A stretch of 64,000 nt of DNA from M30B80 sp965656935 (GCA_965656935.1 CBFHMG010000003.1:124001-188000), one strand, 5' to 3'. Counted from the stretch's first letter, positions 34,213 to 42,795 are shown. Notes: generated by a model not told the origin, from the letters alone. Numbers and translations are program-made.

Positions 34213-35135
34213 AGGGCCGCCAGAATTGCGCGGGCTTGTGCGCTGTCATTATCCATCTGGGCGATCAGGGCGTCCAACCCGTCGAATTTCGCTTCGGGCC
34301 TGAGGAAATCAATCAGCGCAACAGACATTTCCGCCCCGTAGAGATCACCCGTGAAATCAAAGAGGAAGGTTTCCAGATTGGGCTCTTCTCCGTTGAACAT
34401 GGGTCGCACGCCAAGGCTGGCCACGCCGTTATAGCTGCCAGCATGCGGGCCATCGAGCACATCCACCAGTACGGCATAAACCCCCAAACGCGGCACATGC
34501 AGCCCCTCAAGGGACATATTCGCTGTGGGGTAGCCCAATTGTCGCCCGCGCTTCTCACCATGGATGACGGGGCCCTCAATGCGGTGCCAATGCCCCAGCA
34601 TTTTCGCGGCATCGCGCGGGAGGCCCTCGCTCAGTGCGGTGCGGATCGCGGTGGAAGACACAGCGCCACTTTGGCCTGCAAGCAATTCGGCGATCGTGAC
34701 ATCAAAGCCGCAACGTTTGCCGAATTCGACCAAGCCTTTTGCGGTTCCAATCCGGCCTTTGCCAAAACAGAAATCCGCGCCAACCACGACATGGGTCAGC
34801 CCCAGACCCTCGCTCAGGATATCGCGGGCGAAAGCCTCGGCCTCCAATTCCGACAGGGCGCGGTTGAAGGGTAATTCATACAAGATATCAACGCCGAGCT
34901 TCTCAAGGCGATTGGCCTTGGCCTCGGCATTCATCAAGCGGAACGGGCTGGCATCACGGGCGAAAAACTCACGCGGATGCGGCTCGAATGTCAGAATGCC
35001 AAGGGGGCTGTCATCGCGACGCGCAAGGTCGATGACATGTTGATGGCCCAGATGAACGCCGTCGAAATTCCCGATCGCGACAGAGGCGCCTCGGTCTTGT
35101 GGTCTTACATATTGGTGGTCACGCACGGTCCGCAT
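34209..35135 (-). CDS. ribF: Bifunctional riboflavin kinase / FAD synthetase
   Basis: 308 residues. N-terminal FMN adenylyltransferase domain with GNFDGVHLGHQ at 22-32 and a C-terminal flavokinase domain (about 185-305) with RGRQLGYPTANM and YNGVASLGVRPMF...NLETFLFDF. Converts riboflavin to FMN and FAD in the cytosol; FAD serves trxB and metF. First gene of the ribF-ycgN-ltaE series, 43 bases downstream of the MaoC gene. Confidence 0.95.
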   Translation of the reverse strand: MRTVRDHQYVRPQDRGASVAIGNFDGVHLGHQHVIDLARRDDSPLGILTFEPHPREFFARDASPFRLMNAEAKANRLEKLGVDILYELPFNRALSELEAEAFARDILSEGLGLTHVVVGADFCFGKGRIGTAKGLVEFGKRCGFDVTIAELLAGQSGAVSSTAIRTALSEGLPRDAAKMLGHWHRIEGPVIHGEKRGRQLGYPTANMSLEGLHVPRLGVYAVLVDVLDGPHAGSYNGVASLGVRPMFNGEEPNLETFLFDFTGDLYGAEMSVALIDFLRPEAKFDGLDALIAQMDNDSAQARAILAAL

Positions 35136-35178
35136 GAAACGGACTTAAACGCGCTGGATGCAGAGGGCAAGACGAGGC

Positions 35179-35631
35179 TTAATCGAACTTGCGCGACGGG
35201 GCCAAAACCACCGCTTCGCCTTTGAGGACGGGTTTGCCATCGACCAGACAGCGGGTGTCCAGCGTGACGCGGCGCTTGGTGTAATCAACAGCCGTTACCT
35301 CAACCTCGACCCGCACTTGATCACCGGGGCGAACGGGGGCCATGAACTTCAGGGTTTGACCCAGATAGACGGTACCATGTCCGGGAAGCTGTTCCCCGAT
35401 CACAGCCGAGATCAAACCTGCGGTCAGCATGCCATGGGCAATCCGGCCCTCGAAAATGGTATCTTGGGCGTAATCATCATCAAGATGAACAGGGTTTCTG
35501 TCGGTCGAGACTTCGGCAAAAAGCTCAATATCACGATCTGTGACCGTCTTGGTCAGATGGCGCATCATGCCGATCTCGATATCTTCGATGCAGATCGTGC
35601 CGCGCGGCAGGTTATGTGTTGTGTCCAACAT
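35179..35631 (-). CDS. MaoC-like (R)-specific hydratase domain protein
   Basis: 150-residue hotdog-fold protein. The catalytic motif FAEVSTDRNPVHLDDDYA (D and H near residues 44-50) followed by GRIAHGMLTAGL is the R-specific enoyl-CoA hydratase (PhaJ/MaoC) signature. May hydrate crotonyl-CoA-like substrates. I take the ATG at 35631 with GGGGAA nine bases ahead; the codon before is TTG. The 120 bases upstream are A/T-rich with a small GCAAC-ATA-GTTGC inverted repeat near 35731-35743. Confidence 0.88.
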   Translation of the reverse strand: MLDTTHNLPRGTICIEDIEIGMMRHLTKTVTDRDIELFAEVSTDRNPVHLDDDYAQDTIFEGRIAHGMLTAGLISAVIGEQLPGHGTVYLGQTLKFMAPVRPGDQVRVEVEVTAVDYTKRRVTLDTRCLVDGKPVLKGEAVVLAPSRKFD

Positions 35632-35750
35632 CAAATAGATTCCCCAGCTTCAATGCGCTTTGAATAGCGCAAGGAAGGGGTCACGGCAATCCGCTGAGTA
35701 ATAAAAATTCAATTTAAGGCGATATAACTGCAACTATGTTGCGCGTAGAT

Positions 35751-36623
35751 TTATCGTAGATAGCCGATGGAATAGGTTGGGTTGGCCTGCGCCTTGGTAA
35801 GCATTGCATCAAGTTTCTCTGGCACGGGCTGGCGCTCGGTGCCGGTTTCCTCTTTTGCCAAGCCACCTGTGATGAACAAGGTGTCGATATTCTCGCCCAT
35901 GCCGCCTGTGACATCTGTGAAGATGCCATCGCCGACCGCAAGGATACGCTCATCAGCGATATCCTTGCCGATCTGGCGCAAGCGATTACGCGCAAGGTCA
36001 TAAATGGGAGGATGCGGCTTGCCGAAATAGAGGCTTTCGCCGCCCATCTCGGTGTAAAGCGCAGCCAATGCGCCTGCGCACCACTCACGGCTTTCGCCAC
36101 GATCCACCACGATATCGGGATTGGCGCAGAGGAATTTCAGGCCTTTGGTTTTGGCCAGCAGGAATTCGGGGCGCATCACTGCGGGGTCGGCAAGGGGGTC
36201 GAACGGGCCTGTGCAGACAATGCCCTCTGCCTCTTCGAGAGGCACTTGTGTGATGCTGACGGGGTTGTCGATCAACTCCATCGGGTCGAAAAAGCTCTGA
36301 TCGCGATCTTCCCCGATGAAATAGACCTTTTCGCCCACAGCGCCGCGCAGCATGGCGGCCCGCGCGCTGTCACCTGAGGTGGCGATCACATCCCATGTGT
36401 CGTCAGGCAACCCCATTCTCTCCAATTGCCGTTGCACCGAGCCTCGAGTGCGCGGCGCATTGGTCAGCAGCAAGACGGTGCCGCCTTTGGCGCGGAAGGC
36501 TTGCAAGGCGCTGATCGCTTCGGCGAAGGGTTCGATCCCGTTATGGACGCAGCCCCAGAGGTCGCAAAACAGCGCGTCATAACGCTCAGAGATATCGGAG
36601 AGGTGCTCGATGATCTGGCTCAT
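35751..36623 (-). CDS. HAD-superfamily IIA hydrolase (TIGR01459-type)
   Basis: 290 residues. Haloacid dehalogenase fold of subfamily IIA. The nucleophile motif is DLWGCVHNG (D21), motif II TNAPR near 54-58, a squiggle/cap region, and motif III/IV KPHPPIYDLA then GDGIFTDVTGG. The second motif-I aspartate is replaced by W23-type DLWG, as in this alphaproteobacterial subfamily. Phosphatase activity is likely, the substrate is unknown. CAGGA lies before the ATG. Confidence 0.88.
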   Translation of the reverse strand: MSQIIEHLSDISERYDALFCDLWGCVHNGIEPFAEAISALQAFRAKGGTVLLLTNAPRTRGSVQRQLERMGLPDDTWDVIATSGDSARAAMLRGAVGEKVYFIGEDRDQSFFDPMELIDNPVSITQVPLEEAEGIVCTGPFDPLADPAVMRPEFLLAKTKGLKFLCANPDIVVDRGESREWCAGALAALYTEMGGESLYFGKPHPPIYDLARNRLRQIGKDIADERILAVGDGIFTDVTGGMGENIDTLFITGGLAKEETGTERQPVPEKLDAMLTKAQANPTYSIGYLR

Positions 36624-36690
36624 TGGGGTCCTGCAATATGGGTCTGGATTGGCGGGCTAAAGAGGCGCCAAAAGGGAAGGGGCGGGATTG

Positions 36691-36716
36691 AAAAAAAAGC
36701 GGCCCGATTGGGCCGC
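36691..36716 (-). terminator. Terminator of the family II pyrophosphatase gene
   Basis: On the minus strand a 7-bp GC stem (36710-36716 with 36699-36705, loop AATC) is followed by eight T residues (36698-36691). It begins 8 bases after the stop. A canonical rho-independent terminator. Confidence 0.95.
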
Positions 36717-36724
36717 CCTTGATA

Positions 36725-37648
36725 TCACATTGTCAGGTTCGGAATGATCTGCTTCTTGCGGCTGACCACACCTGGAAGAACCACTGTGTCGCCATCGCCG
36801 ACAAGCGTGGCAAAGCTTTTCTCGGCCACTTGCTTGACCAGATCATTGGGCACCAACAGGGTGCTTTGCTCGTTCAGGATATCCACCACGAAGAGCAGCA
36901 CCTGATCGGCACCATCTTCGGTTGCAACAGTGGTCATCGTTTCCATCAGGCTGTCCTTACGGGCCAGAATGGTGTCGGGCGATGTGGTTTCCAGAACCGA
37001 GACGCGGAAGGTCTTGCCGCTGACCTCGAATGTTTTGGAATCCATGCGGAGCAATTCCGCATCCGAGAAGGTCGAGACATCGGATTTGGCCGCGAACATC
37101 TCAGCCGCATAGGAGGGGATATCGATCTCCAGATCCTTTGCCAGTGCTTCTGCAATGGCGTGATCTTCCTGTGTGGTGGTGGGCGAGCGGAATTCCAGCG
37201 TGTCCGACAAGATGCAGGACAGCATCGCACCTTTGATGGCTGTCGGGGCTTGGGCCATGTCCTTTCCGATCATTTTATACATGATCGTGGCGGTGCAGGC
37301 CAAAGGTTCGATCCGGATATCGATGGGGCCTTTCGTTTCCAGCCCGCCGACCAGTTTGTGGTGGTCGATGATCTGGCGGATATCGGTGGCATTGATCGCG
37401 TCGGGCAATTCCGCGGGGTTATTGGTGTCAACGATCACAACAGGGGTGTCGGCGGCCACATCCGAGATGATCTCGGGCTTTTCTAGCTTCCAGCGCTCCA
37501 GCACAAAGGCGGCCTCTGTATTGGGCTCACCCAGAAGACGGGCCTGTGCTTTTACATCCTGAATTTCGTTAAGATACCACGCCCAGATGATGGGCGAGCC
37601 GGTGGAATCCGTATCAGGCGATTTGTGGCCAAAAACGAGAGTGGTCAT
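36725..37648 (-). CDS. ppaC: Manganese-dependent inorganic pyrophosphatase (family II)
   Basis: 307 residues, DHH superfamily. Hydrolyses pyrophosphate to drive biosynthetic reactions. FGHKSPDTDS at 6-15, VDTNNPAEL near 74-82 and the DHH motif in IIDHHKLVGG near 96-105 provide the Mn2+ ligands; the DHHA2 domain follows with R/K residues for PPi (SVGRK region is SRKKQ at the end). The ATG at 37648 is where family members begin; the longer open frame upstream is not family-like. Divergent from groES. Confidence 0.94.
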   Translation of the reverse strand: MTTLVFGHKSPDTDSTGSPIIWAWYLNEIQDVKAQARLLGEPNTEAAFVLERWKLEKPEIISDVAADTPVVIVDTNNPAELPDAINATDIRQIIDHHKLVGGLETKGPIDIRIEPLACTATIMYKMIGKDMAQAPTAIKGAMLSCILSDTLEFRSPTTTQEDHAIAEALAKDLEIDIPSYAAEMFAAKSDVSTFSDAELLRMDSKTFEVSGKTFRVSVLETTSPDTILARKDSLMETMTTVATEDGADQVLLFVVDILNEQSTLLVPNDLVKQVAEKSFATLVGDGDTVVLPGVVSRKKQIIPNLTM

Positions 37649-37790
37649 ATGGGTAATCCGTTTGTCGATTTGGAGTTTTGCCGCCTTATAGGCGCGGGGC
37701 GGTACAATGTCACGAGGGCCATGTGGCGTTGCAATGTCGCAAGAAGAATTAAGGGCGGAAATTGGTGCGATTTTTTTTATCGGTGAAGCG

Positions 37791-37819
37791 TTGACAGGGT
37801 CGGTTCCCCTCCTTATCTC
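37791..37819 (+). promoter_or_regulatory. groESL promoter (-35 TTGACA, -10 TATCTC)
   Basis: TTGACA at 37791-37796 and TATCTC at 37814-37819, 17 bases apart, just upstream of the CIRCE element, so transcription would start within or next to the operator. Confidence 0.75.
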
Positions 37820-37826
37820 CCCACTG

Positions 37827-37853
37827 TTGGCACTCACGGAGGGTGAGTGCTAA
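37827..37853 (+). promoter_or_regulatory. CIRCE element (HrcA operator) of groESL
   Basis: TTGGCACTC, nine bases, GAGTGCTAA: matches the CIRCE consensus TTAGCACTC-N9-GAGTGCTAA with one substitution (A to G at position 3). HrcA binds here and represses the chaperonin operon when folding demand is low. hrcA itself is not in the window. Confidence 0.95.
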
Positions 37854-37890
37854 CGGGAGAGAAATCACGAACCTAAGGAGTGTTCGACAA

Positions 37891-38178
37891 ATGGCATTCA
37901 CACCGCTGCATGACCGTGTTCTTGTGCGCCGCGTTGAGAGCGACGAGAAGACCAAAGGTGGTCTTATCATCCCTGAAAGCGCGAAAGAAAAACCAGCTGA
38001 AGGCGAAGTCATCGCTTGTGGCGAAGGTGCTCGCAAAGATTCGGGTGAGCTGATCCCGATGGCTGTTAAAGCGGGCGACCGTGTTCTGTTCGGCAAATGG
38101 TCCGGCACAGAGGTCACCGTTGATGGCGAAGAGCTGTTGATCATGAAGGAATCGGACATCCTCGGCCTTCTCGCCTGA
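37891..38178 (+). CDS. groES: Co-chaperonin GroES
   Basis: 95 residues. Forms the seven-subunit lid of GroEL. FTPLHDRVLVRR at the start, the mobile loop with ESAKEKPAEG, and KAGDRVLFGKWSGTEV are typical. ATG at 37891 with AAGGAG upstream; extra upstream codons in the open frame overlap the CIRCE element and are not coding. Confidence 0.97.
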   Translation: MAFTPLHDRVLVRRVESDEKTKGGLIIPESAKEKPAEGEVIACGEGARKDSGELIPMAVKAGDRVLFGKWSGTEVTVDGEELLIMKESDILGLLA

Positions 38179-38226
38179 GCCGATCCGATTTCTTAATTCC
38201 AAACCTATTCCAAGGAGGAGCCAAAC

Positions 38227-39879
38227 ATGGCTGCTAAGGACGTAAAGTTCGGCACCGACGCACGCAATCGCATGCTCAACGGTGTAAATATCCTCGCCGA
38301 CGCGGTGAAAGTTACCCTCGGCCCCAAAGGTCGTAACGTTGTTCTCGACAAATCCTTCGGCGCACCGCGCATCACCAAGGACGGTGTATCGGTTGCCAAG
38401 GAAATCGAACTGGAAGACAAGTTCGAGAATATGGGCGCGCAGATGGTGAAAGAAGTCGCCAGCCGCACCAATGACGAAGCCGGCGACGGCACAACCACTG
38501 CAACTGTACTTGCGCAAGCCATCGTTAAAGAAGGCATGAAGTCGGTTGCTGCTGGCATGAACCCGATGGACCTCAAGCGCGGTATCGACACTGCGGTTGC
38601 AACCGTCATCGAAAGCATCAAGGCCTCGGCCCGTGCGGTTGCTGATTCCGATGAAGTTGCTCAGGTCGGCACAATCTCGGCCAATGGCGAAGCGCAGATC
38701 GGTCGCATGATTGCGGACGCGATGCAGAAAGTCGGCAATGACGGTGTTATCACTGTCGAAGAAAACAAAGGCCTCGAGACCGAGGTTGATGTTGTCGAAG
38801 GCATGCAGTTCGACCGTGGCTATCTCAGCCCCTATTTCGTGACCAACCCTGACAAGATGATCGCAGATCTTGATGACTGCCTCATCCTGCTGCACGAGAA
38901 AAAGCTCTCTTCGCTGCAGCCAATGGTTCCGCTGCTCGAGAGCGTGATCCAGTCGCAAAAGCCGCTTTTGATCATTGCAGAAGATGTTGAAGGCGAAGCG
39001 CTTGCGACCCTCGTGGTCAACAAGCTGCGTGGCGGCCTGAAAATCTCCGCCGTAAAAGCACCTGGGTTTGGTGATCGTCGCAAGGCCATGCTGCAGGATA
39101 TCGCTATCCTGACAGGCGGTCAGGTGATCTCGGAAGATCTGGGCATGAAGCTTGAGAGTGTTACGCTCGACATGCTGGGTTCCGCGAAGAAAGTGCTCAT
39201 CAAGAAAGATGACACCACAATCATCGACGGCGCAGGCGACAAAGCCGAGATCGAAGCCCGTGTTGGCCAGATCCGTCAGCAGATCGAAGAAACATCTTCC
39301 GACTATGACAAAGAGAAGCTGCAAGAGCGTGTTGCCAAACTGGCAGGCGGCGTTGCGGTCATCAAAGTTGGCGGCATGAGCGAAATCGAAGTGAAAGAGC
39401 GCAAAGACCGCGTTGATGACGCATTGAACGCCACGCGCGCTGCCGTTCAAGAAGGCATCGTTGTTGGTGGTGGTGTTGCTCTGATCCAAGGTGCCAAGGC
39501 GCTTGAAGGTGTGACAGCTGAGAATGCCGATCAGAATGCAGGTATCTCCATCGTGCGTCGCGCGCTGGAAGCCCCATTGCGTCAGATCGCCGAGAATGCG
39601 GGCGTCGACGGTGCTGTTGTTGCCGGCAAAATCCGCGAGTCGAGCGACAAGAGCTTCGGCTTCAACGCGCAGAGCGAAGAATATGGCGACATGTTCAAAT
39701 TCGGCGTGATTGATCCTGCCAAAGTTGTACGTACCGCTCTGGAAGATGCAGCTTCGGTTGCAGCCCTTCTGATCACTACAGAAGCCATGGTTGCTGACAA
39801 GCCATCCAAAGACGGCGGCGCAGCTGCCGGCGGCATGCCCGATATGGGCGGCATGGGCGGCATGGGTGGCATGATGTAA
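38227..39879 (+). CDS. groL: Chaperonin GroEL
   Basis: 550 residues, full length. 60-kDa chaperonin. Begins AAKDVKFGTDARNRML, contains the ATP-binding GDGTTTATVLAQ near 86-97 and ends in the GGM-rich tail (GGMPDMGGMGGMGGMM). 48 bases after groES behind a strong AAGGAGG. Controlled with groES by HrcA through CIRCE. Confidence 0.98.
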   Translation: MAAKDVKFGTDARNRMLNGVNILADAVKVTLGPKGRNVVLDKSFGAPRITKDGVSVAKEIELEDKFENMGAQMVKEVASRTNDEAGDGTTTATVLAQAIVKEGMKSVAAGMNPMDLKRGIDTAVATVIESIKASARAVADSDEVAQVGTISANGEAQIGRMIADAMQKVGNDGVITVEENKGLETEVDVVEGMQFDRGYLSPYFVTNPDKMIADLDDCLILLHEKKLSSLQPMVPLLESVIQSQKPLLIIAEDVEGEALATLVVNKLRGGLKISAVKAPGFGDRRKAMLQDIAILTGGQVISEDLGMKLESVTLDMLGSAKKVLIKKDDTTIIDGAGDKAEIEARVGQIRQQIEETSSDYDKEKLQERVAKLAGGVAVIKVGGMSEIEVKERKDRVDDALNATRAAVQEGIVVGGGVALIQGAKALEGVTAENADQNAGISIVRRALEAPLRQIAENAGVDGAVVAGKIRESSDKSFGFNAQSEEYGDMFKFGVIDPAKVVRTALEDAASVAALLITTEAMVADKPSKDGGAAAGGMPDMGGMGGMGGMM

Positions 39880-39880
39880 T

Positions 39881-39900
39881 CCTTTCGCTTTTGCGAAAGG
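39881..39900 (+). terminator. Small hairpin right after groEL
   Basis: CCTTTCGC-TTTT-GCGAAAGG, a perfect 8-bp stem beginning two bases after the groEL stop. No T tract follows. More likely an RNA 3'-end stabiliser than the main terminator. Confidence 0.5.
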
Positions 39901-39921
39901 GCATCACCTGCCCGAGTTTGG

Positions 39922-39950
39922 AAAGGCCCCGCAAATGCGGGGCCTTTTTT
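39922..39950 (+). terminator. Rho-independent terminator of groESL
   Basis: AAAGGCCCCGC (39922-39932), loop AAAT, GCGGGGCCTTTTTT (39937-39950): an 11-bp stem with six T residues. Confidence 0.95.
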
Positions 39951-40031
39951 CATTTAAGTATTTTTGAAGCAAAGATGGGCAGGGCGCGCCACGCTTCTTA
40001 TCGCTTGTTATGTGAGTGCCCTCTCGGCATG

Positions 40032-40059
40032 GAAAAGCCCCCGCAAAGCGAGGGCCTTT
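40032..40059 (-). terminator. Terminator of hsp20-DUF1150
   Basis: On the minus strand AAAGGCCCTCGC, loop TTT, GCGGGGGCTTTTCC: about 10 pairs with one mismatch and one bulge followed by TTTT. It starts 24 bases after the DUF1150 stop. Confidence 0.7.
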
Positions 40060-40082
40060 GGGTAGTGCTGAGATTGGGTGTG

Positions 40083-40310
40083 TCAGTGCACGCTCACAGG
40101 CTCCATGTCATGTTGACGGGCGACATCGAATGCGAGGTCGCGGTTAATGACCAAGGCCAGTTGTTCACCCTTTTCATTGCCAATCGCATAGAGCCTTTCG
40201 ACGTCACCGGCTTGTTCGCGGATATTGTCGGGAAGGTCGGCGGCGGCGACTTCGCGGATATAGACAATCTTGCTGCCATCTTGTGCGATCACGTCATGGG
40301 GTTCATGCAT
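40083..40310 (-). CDS. DUF1150 family protein
   Basis: 75-residue protein beginning MHEPHDVIAQDGSKIVYIREVAAADLP with the conserved YIREV and LPxN segments of DUF1150. No known function; probably cytoplasmic. It overlaps the 3' end of the hsp20 gene by eight bases, so the two are translationally coupled, and it should share heat-shock control. Confidence 0.85.
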   Translation of the reverse strand: MHEPHDVIAQDGSKIVYIREVAAADLPDNIREQAGDVERLYAIGNEKGEQLALVINRDLAFDVARQHDMEPVSVH

Positions 40311-40761
40311 TTGTCTTACCTCCGGTTTTCATTTGTTTTGCATCGGCTTTCTGGGATTTGATCTCGATGGTGCGCACCACAGTTTCGGGCACGGCGCGGG
40401 TGAGATCGATATGCAGCAAGCCATGTTCGGTTGTGGCGCCTGCAACCTCGACACCATCGGCTAGCACGAAACTGCGCTGAAACTGGCGCCCTGCAATGCC
40501 ACGATGCAGGAAGACGCGGTTGCTATCCTCATCGGCTTGGCGGCCGCGGATCACCAATTGGCGGTCCTCAACCGTGATCGAGAGATCATCCTCGCGAAAG
40601 CCTGCAACAGCCAAGGTGATACGATAGGCATTTTCGCCGTATTGTTCGATATTATAGGGCGGGTAGCCCTCATTGCCGGATTTGGCCGTGCGCTCCACCA
40701 GCCGTTCAAGCTGGTCGAATCCCAACAGGAAGGGATGGGAGGCAAGTGTCAGTTTCGTCAT
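40303..40761 (-). CDS. Hsp20 / IbpA-type small heat-shock protein
   Basis: 152 residues. Alpha-crystallin domain about 35-125, with YPPYNIEQYGENAYRITLAVAGF, VRGRQAD and HRGIAGRQFQRSFVLADGVEV..A.TEHGLL.IDL. Holds unfolding proteins for refolding by other chaperones. I choose ATG at 40761 (MTKLTLASHP); an ATG two codons earlier is possible. Its upstream region has a good sigma-32-type promoter. Confidence 0.93.
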   Translation of the reverse strand: MTKLTLASHPFLLGFDQLERLVERTAKSGNEGYPPYNIEQYGENAYRITLAVAGFREDDLSITVEDRQLVIRGRQADEDSNRVFLHRGIAGRQFQRSFVLADGVEVAGATTEHGLLHIDLTRAVPETVVRTIEIKSQKADAKQMKTGGKTNA

Positions 40762-40830
40762 AAGCACATCCTTTACAGCAAAGCGATCTGCGCGTTTTGG
40801 GCCCCATGATTGGCAGCCCGTCTGTAAGGG

Positions 40831-40860
40831 AATATGGGATGGTGAATTTGTCCTTGCAAG
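40831..40860 (-). promoter_or_regulatory. Sigma-32 (RpoH)-type promoter of hsp20-DUF1150
   Basis: On the minus strand CTTGCAA (40860-40854) and CCCATATT (40838-40831), 15 bases apart, match the heat-shock consensus CTTGAAA-N11-16-CCCATNT with one mismatch. It lies about 70 bases before the hsp20 start. Confidence 0.8.
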
Positions 40861-40959
40861 GGTTGCTTAACCTTTGCCAGCGATGGTTTTGGGAGTATCC
40901 TCTCACTCTGCAGTCCGACTCGTTGCGGGAGTGGGCCAGAACAAGGCACGGAATATTTG

Positions 40960-41178
40960 ATGAACGCCCCGACCGAAATGTCCCATGAGGAGGTGCTGCG
41001 CATCAAGTTGGAGGTGCTGCGCCGTGAGCATCGCGATCTTGACGACGCGATCCTCGCCTTGGAGCAGGTTACGCGGCCCGATCCCCTGACTTTGCGGCGG
41101 TTGAAAAAGCAAAAGCTCTTCCTCAAAGACAGCATCGCCAAAATCGAAGATGAACTGACGCCTGATATCATTGCGTAA
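40960..41178 (+). CDS. DUF465 (YdcH-like) small protein
   Basis: 72-residue helical protein: MNAPTEMSHEEVLRIKLE, REHRDLDDAI, LTLRRLKKQKLFLKDSI. It is the DUF465/YdcH hairpin of two helices, of unknown function; Arg/Lys-rich second helix ends KIEDELTPDII. I take the ATG at 40960; the codon before is TTG. Located 57 bases before purE and divergent from hsp20. Confidence 0.85.
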   Translation: MNAPTEMSHEEVLRIKLEVLRREHRDLDDAILALEQVTRPDPLTLRRLKKQKLFLKDSIAKIEDELTPDIIA

Positions 41179-41235
41179 CTTGATCGCGTGGCTATAGTGC
41201 GCGCTTCTTTTGATGGGCGCAAAGGGGCGCGGGAT

Positions 41236-41724
41236 ATGGCAGAAATTCAGGTCGGGATCATTATGGGCAGCCAGTCTGATTGGCCCACAATGCGTGAAGC
41301 AGCCGAAATGCTGGATGCGCTTGGCGTGCCCTATGAAACGAAGATCGTATCGGCGCATCGCACGCCTGACAGGCTGTGGGAGTATGGCAAAAGCGCTGTC
41401 TCCAGAGGGTTGAAAGTGATCATCGCAGGCGCAGGCGGGGCGGCGCATTTGCCAGGCATGATGGCCTCGAAAACGCGGGTTCCCGTGATTGGGGTGCCGG
41501 TTCAGACCAAGGCGCTATCGGGGGTCGATTCGCTCTATTCCATTTTGCAGATGCCACGCGGTTTTCCTGTTGCCACCATGGCGATCGGGGCAGCGGGGGC
41601 CGCGAATGCAGGGTTGATGGCGGCGGGCATCTTGGCCACGCAGGATGAGGAATTGGCCACTCGGCTTGATCAATGGCGCGCTGATTTGTCGGCCTCGATC
41701 CCTGAGGAACCCGTTGATGAGTGA
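41236..41724 (+). CDS. purE: N5-carboxyaminoimidazole ribonucleotide mutase
   Basis: 162 residues. Class I PurE; converts N5-CAIR to CAIR in purine synthesis. GSQSDWPTM at 11-19, SAHRTPDR near 40-47 and AGAGGAAHLPGM near 69-80 hold the substrate residues (S, D, H). ATG at 41236 chosen from family starts; the frame is open 16 codons upstream. Stop overlaps the purK start by eight bases. Confidence 0.95.
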   Translation: MAEIQVGIIMGSQSDWPTMREAAEMLDALGVPYETKIVSAHRTPDRLWEYGKSAVSRGLKVIIAGAGGAAHLPGMMASKTRVPVIGVPVQTKALSGVDSLYSILQMPRGFPVATMAIGAAGAANAGLMAAGILATQDEELATRLDQWRADLSASIPEEPVDE

Positions 41725-42793
41725 GCGTCTTGCGGCAGGATCGGTTATCGGGATTTTGGGCGGCGGCCAATTGGGCCGCATGCTATCGATGGCGGCGGCG
41801 CGTTTGGGCTATAAGACCCATATTTTCGAGCCTGCCCCAAACCCGCCTGCAGGCGATGTTGCCCATGCAGTGACAACCGCGGGCTATGATGATCTGGAGG
41901 CGTTGAAGCGCTTTGCGCAAAGCTGCGATCTGATCACCTTTGAGTTTGAGAATATACCCGCGCCCGCGCTGGAAATCCTGTCGCAAACCTGCCCGCTTTT
42001 TCCTGATCAACGCGCGCTTGAAACCAGTCAGGATCGCTTGGTGGAAAAGAGCTTTCTGGCGGGGTTGGGGCTGAAAACGGCAGCATTTGCAGCAATTGAC
42101 GGGGCCGAAGGGCTTGATGCGGCTTTGGCCAGCACGGCTGTTCCCGCCATCTTGAAGACCCGCCGTTTCGGTTATGACGGTAAGGGACAAGCCCGTGTGA
42201 TGGCGCCGGCTGAGGCAAGCGCGGCGTTTGAGAGCCTCAAAGGCGCGCCTGCGATTGCGGAAGGGTTTGTCGCGTTTTCCAAGGAGATTTCGGTCATTGC
42301 AGCCCGTGGGCAAGACGGCTCGATGGCGGCCTTTGATCCGGGTGAGAATGTCCATGTCGATGGCATATTATCCACCACCACCGTGCCTGCTGCGATGCCG
42401 TCATCGCTGGTCACAGATGCCGTTTTGATCGCCTCGCGCATTCTGAATGCGCTTGAGTATGTCGGTGTGATGGGCGTGGAATTATTTGTGACCAAAGACG
42501 GCTTGGTCGTGAATGAGATCGCACCTCGGGTGCATAATTCCGGCCATTGGACACAGGCGGGCTGCGCCGTTGACCAGTTCGAGCAGCATATTCGCGCCAT
42601 TGCCGGTTGGCCTTTGGGCGACGGCTCGCGGCATGCGAATGTGGTGATGGAAAACCTCATCGGGGATGATGTGGAGCGGGTGGCCGAACTTGCAGGCGAG
42701 AGAGGCGTGCAGGTGCATCTTTACGGCAAGGCTGAAACACGGCCCGGTCGTAAGATGGCCCATATCAACAGGGTGACCGGACCCAACGCATAG
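41717..42793 (+). CDS. purK: N5-carboxyaminoimidazole ribonucleotide synthase
   Basis: 358 residues. ATP-grasp enzyme making N5-CAIR from AIR, bicarbonate and ATP. N-terminal GGGQLGRMLSMAAARLG, the glycine loop RRFGYDGKGQ, AEGFVAFSKEISVIAARG and the metal-binding NEIAPRVHNSGHWT are present. Overlaps purE; ends two bases from the convergent lipase stop. Confidence 0.96.
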   Translation: MSERLAAGSVIGILGGGQLGRMLSMAAARLGYKTHIFEPAPNPPAGDVAHAVTTAGYDDLEALKRFAQSCDLITFEFENIPAPALEILSQTCPLFPDQRALETSQDRLVEKSFLAGLGLKTAAFAAIDGAEGLDAALASTAVPAILKTRRFGYDGKGQARVMAPAEASAAFESLKGAPAIAEGFVAFSKEISVIAARGQDGSMAAFDPGENVHVDGILSTTTVPAAMPSSLVTDAVLIASRILNALEYVGVMGVELFVTKDGLVVNEIAPRVHNSGHWTQAGCAVDQFEQHIRAIAGWPLGDGSRHANVVMENLIGDDVERVAELAGERGVQVHLYGKAETRPGRKMAHINRVTGPNA

Positions 42794-42795
42794 GG

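Noticed and set aside
37873..39489. 538-codon open frame on the minus strand across groES/groEL
   Set aside because: Shadow of groEL; covers the terminal part of groES and has low-complexity composition.
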